A stretch of 46,844 nucleotides of DNA from Mariprofundus sp. (GCA_027019785.1 JALUWF010000144.1:1-46844); one strand, 5' to 3'; counted from the stretch's first letter, positions 9,092 to 17,997 are shown. Numbers and translations: made by a program. Notes: a model not told the origin generated them from the letters alone.

Positions 9092-9116
9092 GAAGCACTG
9101 ATTGATTCAGTGCTTC
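9092..9116 (+). terminator. Hairpin after phoU, possible terminator
   Basis: A 10-bp perfect stem, GAAGCACTGA / TCAGTGCTTC, with loop TTGAT starts 54 bases after the phoU stop. There is no T-run behind it (CTTAC follows), so it may act as an mRNA-end stabiliser or a weak terminator. Confidence 0.5.
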
Positions 9117-9140
9117 CTTACAAGCCACGAGTTTTTCTGC

Positions 9141-9196
9141 CTGTCACACAGATGCCACTTGTGTGACACTCCTTTGTCACAATCCCATCCGATAAT
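9141..9196 (+). promoter_or_regulatory. Pho-box promoter of the chemoreceptor gene
   Basis: Four 7-base half-sites lie at exact 11-base steps: CTGTCAC (9141), ATGCCAC (9152), GTGACAC (9163) and TTGTCAC (9174). They match the Pho consensus CTGTCAY at 6, 5, 5 and 6 positions or so. The last ends at 9180, and a -10-like GATAAT sits at 9191-9196, exactly 10 bases on. This is the arrangement known for PhoB-activated promoters, where the box replaces the -35. The region also contains an inverted TGTCACACA / TGTGTGACA (9142-9168). Confidence 0.7.
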
Positions 9197-9385
9197 TTAA
9201 TCATATGAACGCTGATGCGTAACTACCCTGCACACATCGTCTGCCCCCCTCAAACTCATGGGCACTTTTCTGATCAAGGCGATAGGGCATGGAATCTTTG
9301 CCATATTGCCAATTCCAGCCTTGTAGTGAACGGGTCGAACAGGTTTACAAACGTATTATTAAAACAGAACTACTGGAGAAATAGT

Positions 9386-11788
9386 ATGCGGCACAACCAC
9401 CCGATCACCAATCAGGAAGTAGCGATGGACGATGATTCCATTCTGGTTTCTACCACGGATTTGAAGGGTATCATCACGGAAGTAAACCCGGACTTTGTCA
9501 AAATCAGTGGCTTTACCGAACAGGAACTGATTGGCAAGAGCCATAATCTTGTGCGTCATCCTGACATGCCTGAAGCGGCATTTAAGGACTTGTGGAAAAC
9601 CATCCAATCGGGGCGGCCCTGGATTGGGCAGGTGAAAAACCGCTGCAAGAATGGTGATCATTATTGGGTGACTGCCAATATAGCTCCGGTAACAGAGCAG
9701 GGGCGCGTTACTGGCTATATTTCAGTACGCCACAAGCCCAGCCGTCAGGATATTGATGCGGCCACGAAATTATACAGTCAAATCAATATGGGAAAAGCCA
9801 GTTTGAAGCCTGGCCTGCTGGGTCGCATGGTCGCTGTCTGTTGGCGCAACCGCAGCGTGACGCAGCGTTTGTGCATCATCATGGCGCTGCTCGGGGCTGC
9901 CATGACGACCATGACATTCGCCTTTGCGCAAATGATTATGGCGGGGGAAAGTGCCGCACAGTTGATCAGTCAATTAAGCTATGGTGTTGGTGCCTGCTTT
10001 ACCACTGTGCTGGCAATATCTGTATGGTTTATGCGTTCGAGTGTCTTATCAGGTCTGCGGGCAAGCACCCATGTACTGCAAGATATTACCGAAGGAAATT
10101 TCAATAAGCATATTGATATCCAGCGTGGTGATGAATTGGGTGACCTATTGCGGGCAACTAAAGTGTTACAGGTTCGGCAAGGTTATATGCTGAGCGATGC
10201 ACGTCAGCAGCTGAATCGTGCCGCACGCATTCAATCGGCTCTGGATAGCACGACTGCGCATGTCATGATGGCGGATCAGAATCATCATATCATTTATATC
10301 AATGATACCTTGCAACAAATGCTGGAACGCAATGAATCCAATTTCAAACAAAAACTGCCCAATTTTAATGCCAGGCAGTTAATCGGCACCTGCATCGATG
10401 TATTTCATAAAGATCCATCACATCAGCGCGGCATCCTGGATAAATTAACCACCACCTTCACTTCTCCCGATATGAATCTTGGTGGCACCTGGGTGAAGAT
10501 TATTGTCAATCCAGTCTTTGATACACAAGGCAAACGTATTGCCACCGTAACCGAATGGCTGGATCGCACCCGGGACGTGGCACTGGAACACATGGTCGAA
10601 CATGACGTGAAGGGATTGGTGGAAGCCGCCAAGCGGGGTGAATTATCAAGCCGCATTGAAATAGGTGAAGCTACGGGTCAGATCAGCGAATTGAGCCAGT
10701 CGTTGAATGAATTACTGGCCGTTACCGAGCGTGGCATTGAGGATATGATCCAGGGTTTAAAAGCCTTGGAAGAAGGCGACCTGACCTATCGCATTAGCAA
10801 TGCATATCAGGGCATGTTTGATGCCGCCAAGCAGGCCAATAATAATACTGCTGAAAAAATGGCAGCCGTGATGGGGCATGTGCAGATAACGGCTGAAGAG
10901 GTGAGTACCGGGGCTGACGAAATCGCCGAAGGCAACAATACCCTTAGTGCCCGCACTCAGGAGCAGGCCGCAGCACTGGAGGAAACAGCCGCCAGTATTG
11001 AAGAGATCACCGGTACCGTGCAACAAACGGCAGATAATTCGCGCCAGGCCAATCAACTGGCTTCCACGGCACGCGAACAGGCGGAGATAGGTGGCAAGAT
11101 TGTCAGCCAGACTGTGGAAGCGATGGCTGAAATCAACGCCAATAGTAAAAATATTGCCGATATTATCGGTGTGATTGATGAAATTGCCTTCCAGACCAAT
11201 TTGCTGGCACTCAATGCAGCAGTGGAAGCCGCTCGGGCTGGCGAACAAGGGCGTGGATTTGCGGTGGTGGCGAGTGAAGTGCGTACACTGGCGCAGCGTT
11301 CGGCAAGTGCAGCCAAAGAAATAAAAATATTGATCAATCAAAGCGTGGATAGTGTGGAATCCGGCACCCACCTGGTCGATGAATCGGGCGAGGCATTGCA
11401 GAGCATTATCAAGGCGGTTTCACAGGTGGGTGATATTATCTCTGAAATTGCATCAGCCAGCACCGAGCAAACTATGGGCGTGGAACAAATCAATCTGGCC
11501 ATTGCCCAGCTGGATACCAACACTCAGCAAAACACCGCCATGGTGGAAGAGTCTGCAGCCGCCAGCCAGCGGTTGAATGATCAGGCTGGTGAATTGCGCC
11601 AGCAGATTGCCCTGTTTCAGCTGGATGATACGCTAGCAAGCTCGGTTTCATCCCAACCTGCGCCTAAACAACTGAAGAAAAAAGCCAAAAAGGTTGCCCG
11701 GAAAAGGGCCAGGCAGCAGGTAAAAGAAATCATTGCATCACGTTCCGGTCTGGAATCCGAACAGAAAAAAATATGGGATGAGTTTTAG
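9386..11788 (+). CDS. PAS-domain methyl-accepting chemotaxis protein (Aer-like chemoreceptor)
   Basis: An 800-residue chemoreceptor. The N-terminal PAS (about 14-115; [35 protein letters not shown]) is of the Aer type that binds a flavin. Two membrane helices (about 165-187 and 198-218) are followed by HAMP-like sequence, a second PAS-like region (about 285-400), another HAMP-like segment and the signalling domain. The latter has the near-invariant hairpin tip [20 protein letters not shown] ... [13 protein letters not shown] lysine/arginine-rich linker then leads to a final IWDEF, which fits the xWxxF tether for CheR/CheB. The start is ATG 9386 with GGAG at 9375; ATG 9215 is rejected because it lies at the predicted transcript start. 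The Pho-box promoter suggests phosphate-linked taxis; the ligand is unknown. Confidence 0.88.
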   Translation: MRHNHPITNQEVAMDDDSILVSTTDLKGIITEVNPDFVKISGFTEQELIGKSHNLVRHPDMPEAAFKDLWKTIQSGRPWIGQVKNRCKNGDHYWVTANIAPVTEQGRVTGYISVRHKPSRQDIDAATKLYSQINMGKASLKPGLLGRMVAVCWRNRSVTQRLCIIMALLGAAMTTMTFAFAQMIMAGESAAQLISQLSYGVGACFTTVLAISVWFMRSSVLSGLRASTHVLQDITEGNFNKHIDIQRGDELGDLLRATKVLQVRQGYMLSDARQQLNRAARIQSALDSTTAHVMMADQNHHIIYINDTLQQMLERNESNFKQKLPNFNARQLIGTCIDVFHKDPSHQRGILDKLTTTFTSPDMNLGGTWVKIIVNPVFDTQGKRIATVTEWLDRTRDVALEHMVEHDVKGLVEAAKRGELSSRIEIGEATGQISELSQSLNELLAVTERGIEDMIQGLKALEEGDLTYRISNAYQGMFDAAKQANNNTAEKMAAVMGHVQITAEEVSTGADEIAEGNNTLSARTQEQAAALEETAASIEEITGTVQQTADNSRQANQLASTAREQAEIGGKIVSQTVEAMAEINANSKNIADIIGVIDEIAFQTNLLALNAAVEAARAGEQGRGFAVVASEVRTLAQRSASAAKEIKILINQSVDSVESGTHLVDESGEALQSIIKAVSQVGDIISEIASASTEQTMGVEQINLAIAQLDTNTQQNTAMVEESAAASQRLNDQAGELRQQIALFQLDDTLASSVSSQPAPKQLKKKAKKVARKRARQQVKEIIASRSGLESEQKKIWDEF

Positions 11789-11814
11789 CGCAGAAATATC
11801 GGAGGATGGATATT

Positions 11815-13145
11815 ATGACTCGTTACGCATTGCCTTCGGCCATGTTTTCCAGGCAGCTTGATCAACTGTTGCTCAGAATGGCGATCATGTTGTTGCTGAT
11901 TGTCAGTGCTTCTGAAGGCATCGTAATATTGCTGTTTTCCTGGCTGAATGTGGCGCCTACGTTATCGCCTGTTACTGTGGCGGGTCTGGACGTGTTGATG
12001 TTGTTCAGTTTTGCAGCCATACCGCTGAATATCTGGGTTCTTAGGCCGGTTAAGGAGGCTATCGACGCCTCATCACATCGGCACGATCTTTTATCCAGTG
12101 CGGTGAGGAATGCTGGCGATGGTATCATGATCAGCAATCGCGACGGCGTGATAGAATATGTTAATCAGGCCTTTCGCGATATACTGCACTGTGAGAATGA
12201 AGATGTGGTGGGCCAGCCTGTGGGTGCGGTCGATCCTTCAATGGCTTCATCATCGTGGAAACGGCGTTTTATGCACGCCATACAGCGTGATCATATATGG
12301 CAGGATGAACAGTGGGGCGTGCGTAAAAATGGCGAGAAATATCTGGCCAAAGTGACCGTGACGCCGATTATGGTGCATAATCAAATTTCCAACTTTGTGA
12401 CCATTCTTCGCGATCAAACCAGTCACCACACATTGGAATTAAAATATCATCAGGCTCAGAAAATGGAGGCGGTCGGTACGCTGGTGGGTGGCATCGCCCA
12501 TGATTTTAATAATATGCTCTCCTCATTGGTCGGCCAAATATACATGACCAAAGCCTGCCTGAAGAAACAGCCGGATACTGCTATGTGGAAAGTCATCATG
12601 GCTATATTGATATCAGCAGCGAGCTGAACGTGGGTACGTCCATCCATCTGTTCCTGCCGTTAACAGAGCAGAGCAACTGCTGTTTGCCACCCACCGAGAC
12701 GATTTTTCGCGGTAACGGTGAAACGATTCTGCTGGTCGATGATCAGCAGGAAGTGCGTGAAACCTGCCGTGAGGTGTTGGAGACACTGGGCTATACTGTG
12801 TTGGAAGCCGTTGATGGCGTTGAGGCGCTGGATGCATACGCCAGCCATGCGACATGCATATCGGCTGTACTCAGCGATGTAGTGATGCCGCACATGCAGG
12901 GCATTGAACTTGCCTGCCGTATCAAGCAACACAACCCTGTCATGCCTGTCATTTTGATATCGGGTTATGACAAAGATGATGTCTTGGATCAACATACGCT
13001 ATTGCTGGTTGACAAGGTGTTGGCCAAGCCCTTTTCGATTGCATCCATTAGCAAGGTGTTACATCAGTTACTTCTTACCTCGCATGTACCTGAGCAGATG
13101 GCGCGGAAACAGCTGAAATTGAATTGGCATCCGTCACCGGATTGA
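11815..13145 (+). pseudogene. Hybrid sensor histidine kinase broken by an internal deletion
   Basis: The 5' part (11815-~12580) encodes two membrane helices, a PAS domain (NAGDGIMISNRDGVIEYVN) and a HisKA box with the phospho-accepting His (GGIAHDFNNMLSSL). It then runs out of frame and stops at 12625-12627. From about 12585, in another frame, the sequence resumes with HHGYIDISSELNVGTSIHLF, the very end of a HATPase domain, followed by a complete receiver (VDDQQ, phospho-Asp in LSDVVMP, ISGYD, LAKPF). The N, G1, F and G2 boxes are missing, so roughly 130-150 codons were deleted and the frame shifted. Start is ATG 11815, 9 bases after GGAGG (11801). It follows the chemoreceptor by 26 bases, so it was probably co-transcribed. 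A free receiver might still be made from GTG 12585. Confidence 0.85.
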
Positions 13146-13230
13146 TGTATCCATATATAAATCGTTGGTTGGACAAGCCCGGATCTGTGTCTGACACAGC
13201 CCATGAAAATATCTTTTTTTTGGTTCAAGG

Positions 13231-13397
13231 TGTTGATTTTATTTGCGTGTATTCGCGTCCACAAGGTGAATGCCGCTTGCGGCAGAGAGAGTGCCCTGGG
13301 GTATTCGCGGTTCGCTTAAAGGTTTTGGATTGTATGAGAAAGAACAGAGCAAGATCAAGGGCGAACCACGAATACACACGAATGAACGCGAATAAGG
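13231..13397. repeat. ATTCGCG/GTGTATTCG dispersed repeats
   Basis: TTTTATTTGCGTGTATTCGCG (about 13237-13257), GGTATTCGCGGTTCGC (about 13300) and the inverted CGAATACACACGAATGAACG (about 13369-13388) belong to one repeat family with copies in both orientations. No coding potential is supported. Confidence 0.65.
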
Positions 13398-13423
13398 TCA
13401 AGGGCTTATCCTCCTATGAGGGA

Positions 13424-13541
13424 TGTTTTGGTTTTCTCTGCTTTTCCTCTGTGCTCTCTGTGTTCTCTGTGGTGAGAATCTTTTGATTTTATGATTTTTA
13501 TTTTTTGTACATTTGCACGAGATATTTTTCGTAAGGGGCTA
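13424..13541. repeat. Long dispersed repeat, copy 1
   Basis: About 118 bases running from TGTTTTGGTTTTCTCTGC through CTCTGTGGTGAGAATCTTTT to ATATTTTTCGTAAGGGGC. It is nearly identical to 42311-42420, differing mainly by an extra 8-base TGTTCTCT unit and a few substitutions. The part around CTCTGTGGTGAGAATC also matches 13797-13863 and, inverted, 94-127. Confidence 0.85.
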
Positions 13542-13620
13542 CAGCCATCAGCCAGGAGGTGAATGTGCTTGCGCAGAGAGGCTCTCCTGGAGGTCTGAAT
13601 TGAAAGTCTTACAACCGTTA

Positions 13621-13710
13621 GCCACTGATTACACGAATGAGCACGAATGAGACCAAAGTCAAGATATGCTTGAGGGTTTTAATCAGTGTTCATTCGTGAA
13701 ATCAGTGGCC
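13621..13710. repeat. Palindromic repeat with ~30-bp arms
   Basis: The left arm (13621-13650) begins GCCACTGATTACACGAATGA. The right arm (13681-13710) contains TTCATTCGTGAAATCAGTGG, its near-perfect reverse complement. About 30 bases lie between them. The whole could fold as a long imperfect hairpin. It sits in a gene-free stretch (13146-13817). Confidence 0.75.
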
Positions 13711-13796
13711 AAAGTTTTGACTTTACAGGCTTGCAGTCAGTAATCTTGCCTGTATGCGGTTTTTAGATAGCCGGAACCAAACAGAAAAATCTTGAC

Positions 13797-13863
13797 CCAC
13801 AGAGGAGGTCACAATCTTTATGTTTTGGTTTTCTCTGCTTCTGTGGTGAGAATCTTTTGATTT
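13797..13863. repeat. CACAGAGG-family repeat overlapping the end of the GGDEF gene
   Basis: Starts CCCACAGAGGAGGTCACAAT and ends GGTGAGAATCTTTTGATTT. It matches 42289-42368. It covers the stop codon and about the last 12 codons of the leftward GGDEF gene, so that gene's C-terminus (ILTTEAEKTKT) is repeat-derived. Confidence 0.8.
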
Positions 13864-14882
13864 GGTGCAGGCTCGGGTGTTCTGCGATTGACGACAATGC
13901 TGTTGCCCACTTTCTTTTTTGCCAGGTGTTTCACTTCACTGGCTACCTCGGCAACAGCAATATGGCTTTGATATGTCCCCGCTTCACAGGGGATCACCGC
14001 CATAGACAGACTCATCATGGCAAAATGCATGATTTCTCCCTGCCGATTTTCGGCTATGATAAAACCGCGCTGGCGATCATCGGCATGATATAATGGCGCG
14101 GATTCAATACTGAATTGACGCAATACCGACTCCACCTTTTGCCGCCACTCAAACGGCTCAAGCAGCATAACAAAATCGTCGCCGCCAACATGACCGACGA
14201 AGTCCTGCGCTGATGCGGCATCTTTCAGAAGCGCTGTTACCAACTGGATGACACGGTCGCCACGTTCATAGCCATAGTGGTCATTAAAGGCTTTAAAGCT
14301 GTCAATATCCACATAGACAAGCATAAAGGAGGCGCCTTGCCGCAATCGCGCATCCACCTCACGGTTGATGCTGTTATTGCCAGGCAAACGCGACAGCGGA
14401 TTGGAATCGAAGGCGAGTTCAATCCGGATATCGGTTAACTGTTTGAGCAGTGTAATCACTGACAGCAGACCGCAGTATTGCCCGTTTGTAGTCATAATAG
14501 CCGGATCGAAAGCGCACAGTTCATCGCGTTCGGTCATGGCGCGACTAATCGTGTCGATATCCGCATTCACGTCGAAAATGACCGGTTGTTTATCCATCAG
14601 AATTTCAACGCCTTTCCGGCTGTTGAGTTCATAGGAGAATTTGTATCCGAATACGGCCAGCGTCTGGCGCCGGGTCACCAATCCTTCCGGTTGCATCTGC
14701 GCATTCACCACGGGAATCGCCATAACCCTTGCATCACCACGAAACCGTTGCAGTACATCAATCGCCAGACAACCGAACTGCACAGCCTCCGGCGTCTCCA
14801 GCCCGAATCCCGCGCGACCAATTTCGCCATGCTCCGGCGCGGATATACTGCCCTCTTGTGGCTGCTGAGGTAGCGTGTTCAT
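13818..14882 (-). CDS. CBS-domain / GGDEF protein, putative diguanylate cyclase
   Basis: A cytoplasmic protein of about 354 residues. The N-terminal half (about 20-160) resembles a CBS pair (AIPVVNAQMQPEGLVTRRQ; AIMTTNGQYCGLLSVITLL). The C-terminal GGDEF domain begins NPLSRLPGNNSIN and has YVDIDSFKAFNDHYGYERGD and the active-site loop VGGDDF. The fourth signature residue is Asp instead of Glu, which may still allow activity. The usual RxxD inhibitory site upstream reads SAQD, so feedback by c-di-GMP is probably lost. ATG 14882 overlaps the stop of the upstream EAL-like gene as ATGA, so that start is preferred over ATG 14900. The last residues come from a dispersed repeat. The pair recalls single-chain EAL-CBS-GGDEF proteins. 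Confidence 0.8.
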   Translation of the reverse strand: MNTLPQQPQEGSISAPEHGEIGRAGFGLETPEAVQFGCLAIDVLQRFRGDARVMAIPVVNAQMQPEGLVTRRQTLAVFGYKFSYELNSRKGVEILMDKQPVIFDVNADIDTISRAMTERDELCAFDPAIMTTNGQYCGLLSVITLLKQLTDIRIELAFDSNPLSRLPGNNSINREVDARLRQGASFMLVYVDIDSFKAFNDHYGYERGDRVIQLVTALLKDAASAQDFVGHVGGDDFVMLLEPFEWRQKVESVLRQFSIESAPLYHADDRQRGFIIAENRQGEIMHFAMMSLSMAVIPCEAGTYQSHIAVAEVASEVKHLAKKKVGNSIVVNRRTPEPAPNQKILTTEAEKTKT

Positions 14883-15568
14883 GACATATGTCGCATCCAT
14901 TCAGGATGGCGGTAGTCCGCCAGCAGCGGCCAGCCGGCACTGCGGCAACGGCGTATGATTTTTGCCAGTGACTGCATCGCGCAGTGATCCTGCGTCAGCG
15001 TATCTGCATAACGAACAACGACACAGGGTGACAAACCATGGATGTCTGCACTGTTTATCCAGCCCGGATCATCCGCCTGTAGAACATGAACGCCAAACTG
15101 AACGCCGGCTATCGACAGCTCCCGACATGCCGGCTTCAGCGCCATTGTGCAGGCGCACGATGAACACAATTCGTCCGTCTGCAACAGTAATACCAAGCGA
15201 CCATACAAACGGGCATCCTGCTGGATAAACTGACTGAGCCTGAACCTGAAGGCCCTGTTCAGCAGGATACGCACCGGCATGCCGATAAACAGCGCACCCT
15301 GCTCATAGCAGGCGAGAAAGCGACGGGCTGCATTGCGAATGCATGCGATGTGGAAGTAAGCATGATCCACTTGCGCAGCACCTTTCTGCGCATGAAATTC
15401 AGCCAGGCAACCCTGTTGCTCGCAGGCAAACAGACCCTGAAGCGGATACAGATCAAACGCTGTTCCGCTGACCGTGGCAATCAATGCTTCCACACTGCGG
15501 CGGTGCGGCTGCATGGGTTGATCTGTGTCATGACTGCCATAACCAACAACGCCGGTATCAAGCATCAT
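14879..15568 (-). CDS. Degenerate EAL-domain-like protein
   Basis: A 229-residue protein that follows the EAL fold order at low identity: FDLYPLQGLFACEQQGCLAEF in place of the Q-P-I...E-A-L strand, ALFIGMPVRILLN for the sN-p-L strand, RLVLLLQTDEL for the lvlEitE strand, VQFGVHVLQADDPGW where iaiDDFGtG should be, and GWPLLADYRHPEWM for the vvAEGVE strand. All catalytic acidic residues appear replaced, so it should not hydrolyse c-di-GMP and may sense it or act as a partner. A GAGGAG sits before the double ATG at 15568/15565. It is coupled by ATGA to the CBS-GGDEF gene. Fold assignment is by eye. Confidence 0.55.
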   Translation of the reverse strand: MMLDTGVVGYGSHDTDQPMQPHRRSVEALIATVSGTAFDLYPLQGLFACEQQGCLAEFHAQKGAAQVDHAYFHIACIRNAARRFLACYEQGALFIGMPVRILLNRAFRFRLSQFIQQDARLYGRLVLLLQTDELCSSCACTMALKPACRELSIAGVQFGVHVLQADDPGWINSADIHGLSPCVVVRYADTLTQDHCAMQSLAKIIRRCRSAGWPLLADYRHPEWMRHMS

Positions 15569-15723
15569 ATCATCTCCTCTGGCCGACGCTTATGCCAATG
15601 TGATGATGTCGTTCCTATTACGGCTGCGGCGTCGGAGCTGCCACGAAGCATGGCGCTCTTTCGAGTCAAGAAGATGACAAAAAATCATTTGGTACGCTTC
15701 CACGCCATCAAAGCAAAACAGGC

Positions 15724-16623
15724 CTAGGCCGTTTTCGGCTGACCGACTCCGGCTGCAACGACAGCTTCCTCAGCCTGCAGCGTTTCAATGCGATGGCTGG
15801 ACGGATCAGCCAGCAGATTGGTCACCAGTTGATGATTCATATCATGGCCGGTCAATTCGCCCTCAAAGGCGCCGACAATAGGATAACCGGAGAGCGACAG
15901 ATCGCCCAGCGTATCGAGAATCTTGTGCCGTACGCACTCATCTTCGTAGCGCAGACCGCCCTCATTGACAACGCGATGGGAATCCAGCACAACGGCGTTT
16001 TCCAGCGAGCCGCCCAGTGCAAGGCCGGCTTTTTGCAAGGCTTCCACTTCATGCAGGAATCCGAATGTGCGCGCCCGCGATATTTCGCGCGTATAAGCCT
16101 GCCACGAGAAATCCACCGACACTTTGCGCTGACGCAGCAGCGGGTGATCATAATCGAGCAGGTAACTGATCTTGAAACCGGCGGCAGGATACAGTGCGCA
16201 GCGTTTATCGCCCTGACTGACTTCAACACGTTTAAGGATGCGCAGCACTTTCTTGGCAGCTGATTGTTCACGAATACCGGCGCACTGGATCAGAAACACA
16301 AACGGCGCGGATGAACCATCCATGATCGGCACTTCCGTGCCGTTCACCTCAATGCGCGCATTATCTACGCCGAGTCCGGCAAGGGCGGACAGCAGATGTT
16401 CAACGGTGGAGATGTGTGCATCGTCAACACCGATGGTCGTACATAAACGGGTGTCGGTGACTCGGTCCGCGCGGGCCGGGATCTCCACGCCCAGATCGGA
16501 ACGCACAAATGTGATGCCGCTGTTTTCGACAGCCGGGTGCAAAATCAGTTCGATCTTGCGTCCTGAATGCAAACCGATGCCACTACAGCGAATCGCATGT
16601 TCCAGTGTTCTCTGTGCTATCAT
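15724..16623 (-). CDS. lpxC: UDP-3-O-acyl-N-acetylglucosamine deacetylase LpxC
   Basis: Catalyses the committed step of lipid A synthesis, a zinc-dependent deacetylation in the cytoplasm. The family motifs are clear: STVEHLLSALAGLGVDNARI (zinc His), PIMDGSSAPFV, the substrate region SRARTFGFLHEVEAL, and RHKILDTLGDLSLSG with the catalytic His/Asp, then GHDMNHQLVTNLL. Length (299) is standard. GGGAGGT lies just ahead of ATG 16623. It follows ftsZ by 207 bases, the classical position at the end of the dcw cluster, and ends near a GGCCTAGGCC palindrome at its own stop. Confidence 0.96.
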   Translation of the reverse strand: MIAQRTLEHAIRCSGIGLHSGRKIELILHPAVENSGITFVRSDLGVEIPARADRVTDTRLCTTIGVDDAHISTVEHLLSALAGLGVDNARIEVNGTEVPIMDGSSAPFVFLIQCAGIREQSAAKKVLRILKRVEVSQGDKRCALYPAAGFKISYLLDYDHPLLRQRKVSVDFSWQAYTREISRARTFGFLHEVEALQKAGLALGGSLENAVVLDSHRVVNEGGLRYEDECVRHKILDTLGDLSLSGYPIVGAFEGELTGHDMNHQLVTNLLADPSSHRIETLQAEEAVVAAGVGQPKTA

Positions 16624-16634
16624 GCATACCTCCC

Positions 16635-16662
16635 TTCAGTATCCACTTTTCAGGATACAGAA
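16635..16662 (-). promoter_or_regulatory. Inverted repeat in the lpxC leader
   Basis: TTCAGTATCC (16635-16644) and GGATACAGAA (16653-16662) are inverted repeats with one mismatch and an 8-base spacer. They end directly at the lpxC ribosome-binding site, so the hairpin or operator could influence lpxC expression. No known regulator site is recognised. Confidence 0.4.
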
Positions 16663-16830
16663 GCGCAAAATGATCGCCATCGCTGACCCCCGCGCCACTA
16701 TACCACAACCAATACCAACACGATATTCAGGCTCTGCCACAGCAGCCAACAAACACAGTTTCAGTCTATCCGGGTAACGTCAAGCTGCGCAAATCTGACA
16801 TAATATTCAATAAAAACAATTTTTTTACTG

Positions 16831-17997
16831 CTAATCCGCCTGACGGCGCAGAAAAGTCGGCACAGCATACTCATCATCATTAAAACCGGGTTGTTCATAG
16901 GGCTGCGCCTGCGCCTGCTGACGACCGGCCGTAGCCTGGCTCGGCATCGCCGCTGCCGGCTGTATCATTGGCATACGTGGCGGCACGGCAGCCGCTTCTT
17001 TCTCGCTATGCACAATATTCAGCGGTGACTCGCCGGATAAGCCAGTCGCCACCACCGTGACGCGAATACTGTCATCGGCATCCTGATCATAAACCATGCC
17101 ACAGATAATGTTGGCATCCTCATCCGCCATATTATGGATAATCGACACAGCCTCATCATACTCAGCTAGCGTCATATCCTCATTGCCTGTGACATTGACC
17201 AGAATGCCCTGGGCGCCGTGAATATCGATATCCTCCAGTAGCGGAGAAGAGATGGCGCGTTCAGCCGCTTCAATGGCGCGACTTTCGCCGGAGGCGAAGC
17301 CGGATCCCATCATGGCGACGCCACAGGTCTCACTCATCACCGCTTTCACATCAGCGAAATCCACATTCATATAACCGGTATGGGTAATCAATTCTGCAAT
17401 ACCACGCACCGCTTGCAGTAATACGTCATCGGCCTTGCGGAAGGCTTCAAGCATGGTGGTGTTCTTGCCCACCGCGCCAATTAACTTCTGGTTTGGAATG
17501 GTGATCAGCGTATCGACAAATTTACGCAGTTCCGCGATACCGGCTTCGGCCTGACGCATGCGCCGTTTGCCTTCAAAACCAAATGGCTTGGTGACCACCG
17601 CGACTGTCAGCACGCCCATATCTCTGGCCACTTCAGCGATCACCGGCGCTGCACCCGTGCCTGTGCCGCCGCCCATGCCGGCGGTGATAAACACCATATC
17701 GGTATCCTGCATAAATTCGCGTAGTCCCTCTTTCTCGGCTTCAGCGGCTTCACGTCCAACCTGCGGATTGGCGCCGGCGCCGAGACCGCGCGTGACATCT
17801 GCGCCCAGTTGCAATTTGCTGTCAGCATGGTTGCGTTCAATCGCCTGCGCATCGGTATTGGCGACAATAAAATCCACCCCGCGCAGGTTTTGGTCGATCA
17901 TATTATTCAGGGCGTTGCCGCCGCCACCGCCCACCCCGATCACCTTGATGCTTGCCGACTGTGCGGATGTATCTTCAAATGTGAATAATGTTGCCAT
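16831..17997 (-). CDS. ftsZ: Cell division protein FtsZ
   Basis: Tubulin-like GTPase that forms the division ring. Key features are the N-terminal IKVIGVGGGGGNALNNMID, the nucleotide signature GGGTGTGAAPVIAEVAR, the synergy-loop region FADVKAVMSETG-like FADVKAVMSETCGVAMMG, a Gln/Ala/Pro-rich linker and the terminal peptide DEYAVPTFLRRQAD that binds FtsA and ZipA-type partners. The 388 residues are normal length. GAGGAGG lies before the ATG. It is 121 bases after ftsA, one of the few gaps in the cluster, so it may have its own promoter. Confidence 0.98.
   Translation of the reverse strand: MATLFTFEDTSAQSASIKVIGVGGGGGNALNNMIDQNLRGVDFIVANTDAQAIERNHADSKLQLGADVTRGLGAGANPQVGREAAEAEKEGLREFMQDTDMVFITAGMGGGTGTGAAPVIAEVARDMGVLTVAVVTKPFGFEGKRRMRQAEAGIAELRKFVDTLITIPNQKLIGAVGKNTTMLEAFRKADDVLLQAVRGIAELITHTGYMNVDFADVKAVMSETCGVAMMGSGFASGESRAIEAAERAISSPLLEDIDIHGAQGILVNVTGNEDMTLAEYDEAVSIIHNMADEDANIICGMVYDQDADDSIRVTVVATGLSGESPLNIVHSEKEAAAVPPRMPMIQPAAAMPSQATAGRQQAQAQPYEQPGFNDDEYAVPTFLRRQAD

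Noticed and set aside
9215-9385. Upstream extension of the chemoreceptor to ATG 9215
   Set aside because: It begins about where transcription should start from the Pho promoter, encodes no recognisable domain, and ATG 9386 has a good GGAG.
13146-13817. CRISPR array suggested by repeated short motifs
   Set aside because: Units are irregular, in both orientations, unequal in length and without regular spacers.
14879-14900. Single frameshifted gene instead of two overlapping genes (EAL-like and CBS-GGDEF)
   Set aside because: The ATGA overlap is a normal coupling arrangement and neither part is truncated at the junction; a sequencing slip cannot be excluded but is not required.
15350-15727. 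Plus-strand frame covering the EAL-like start and the lpxC 3' gap
   Set aside because: No ribosome site, no recognisable sequence; mostly a shadow of the EAL-like gene.
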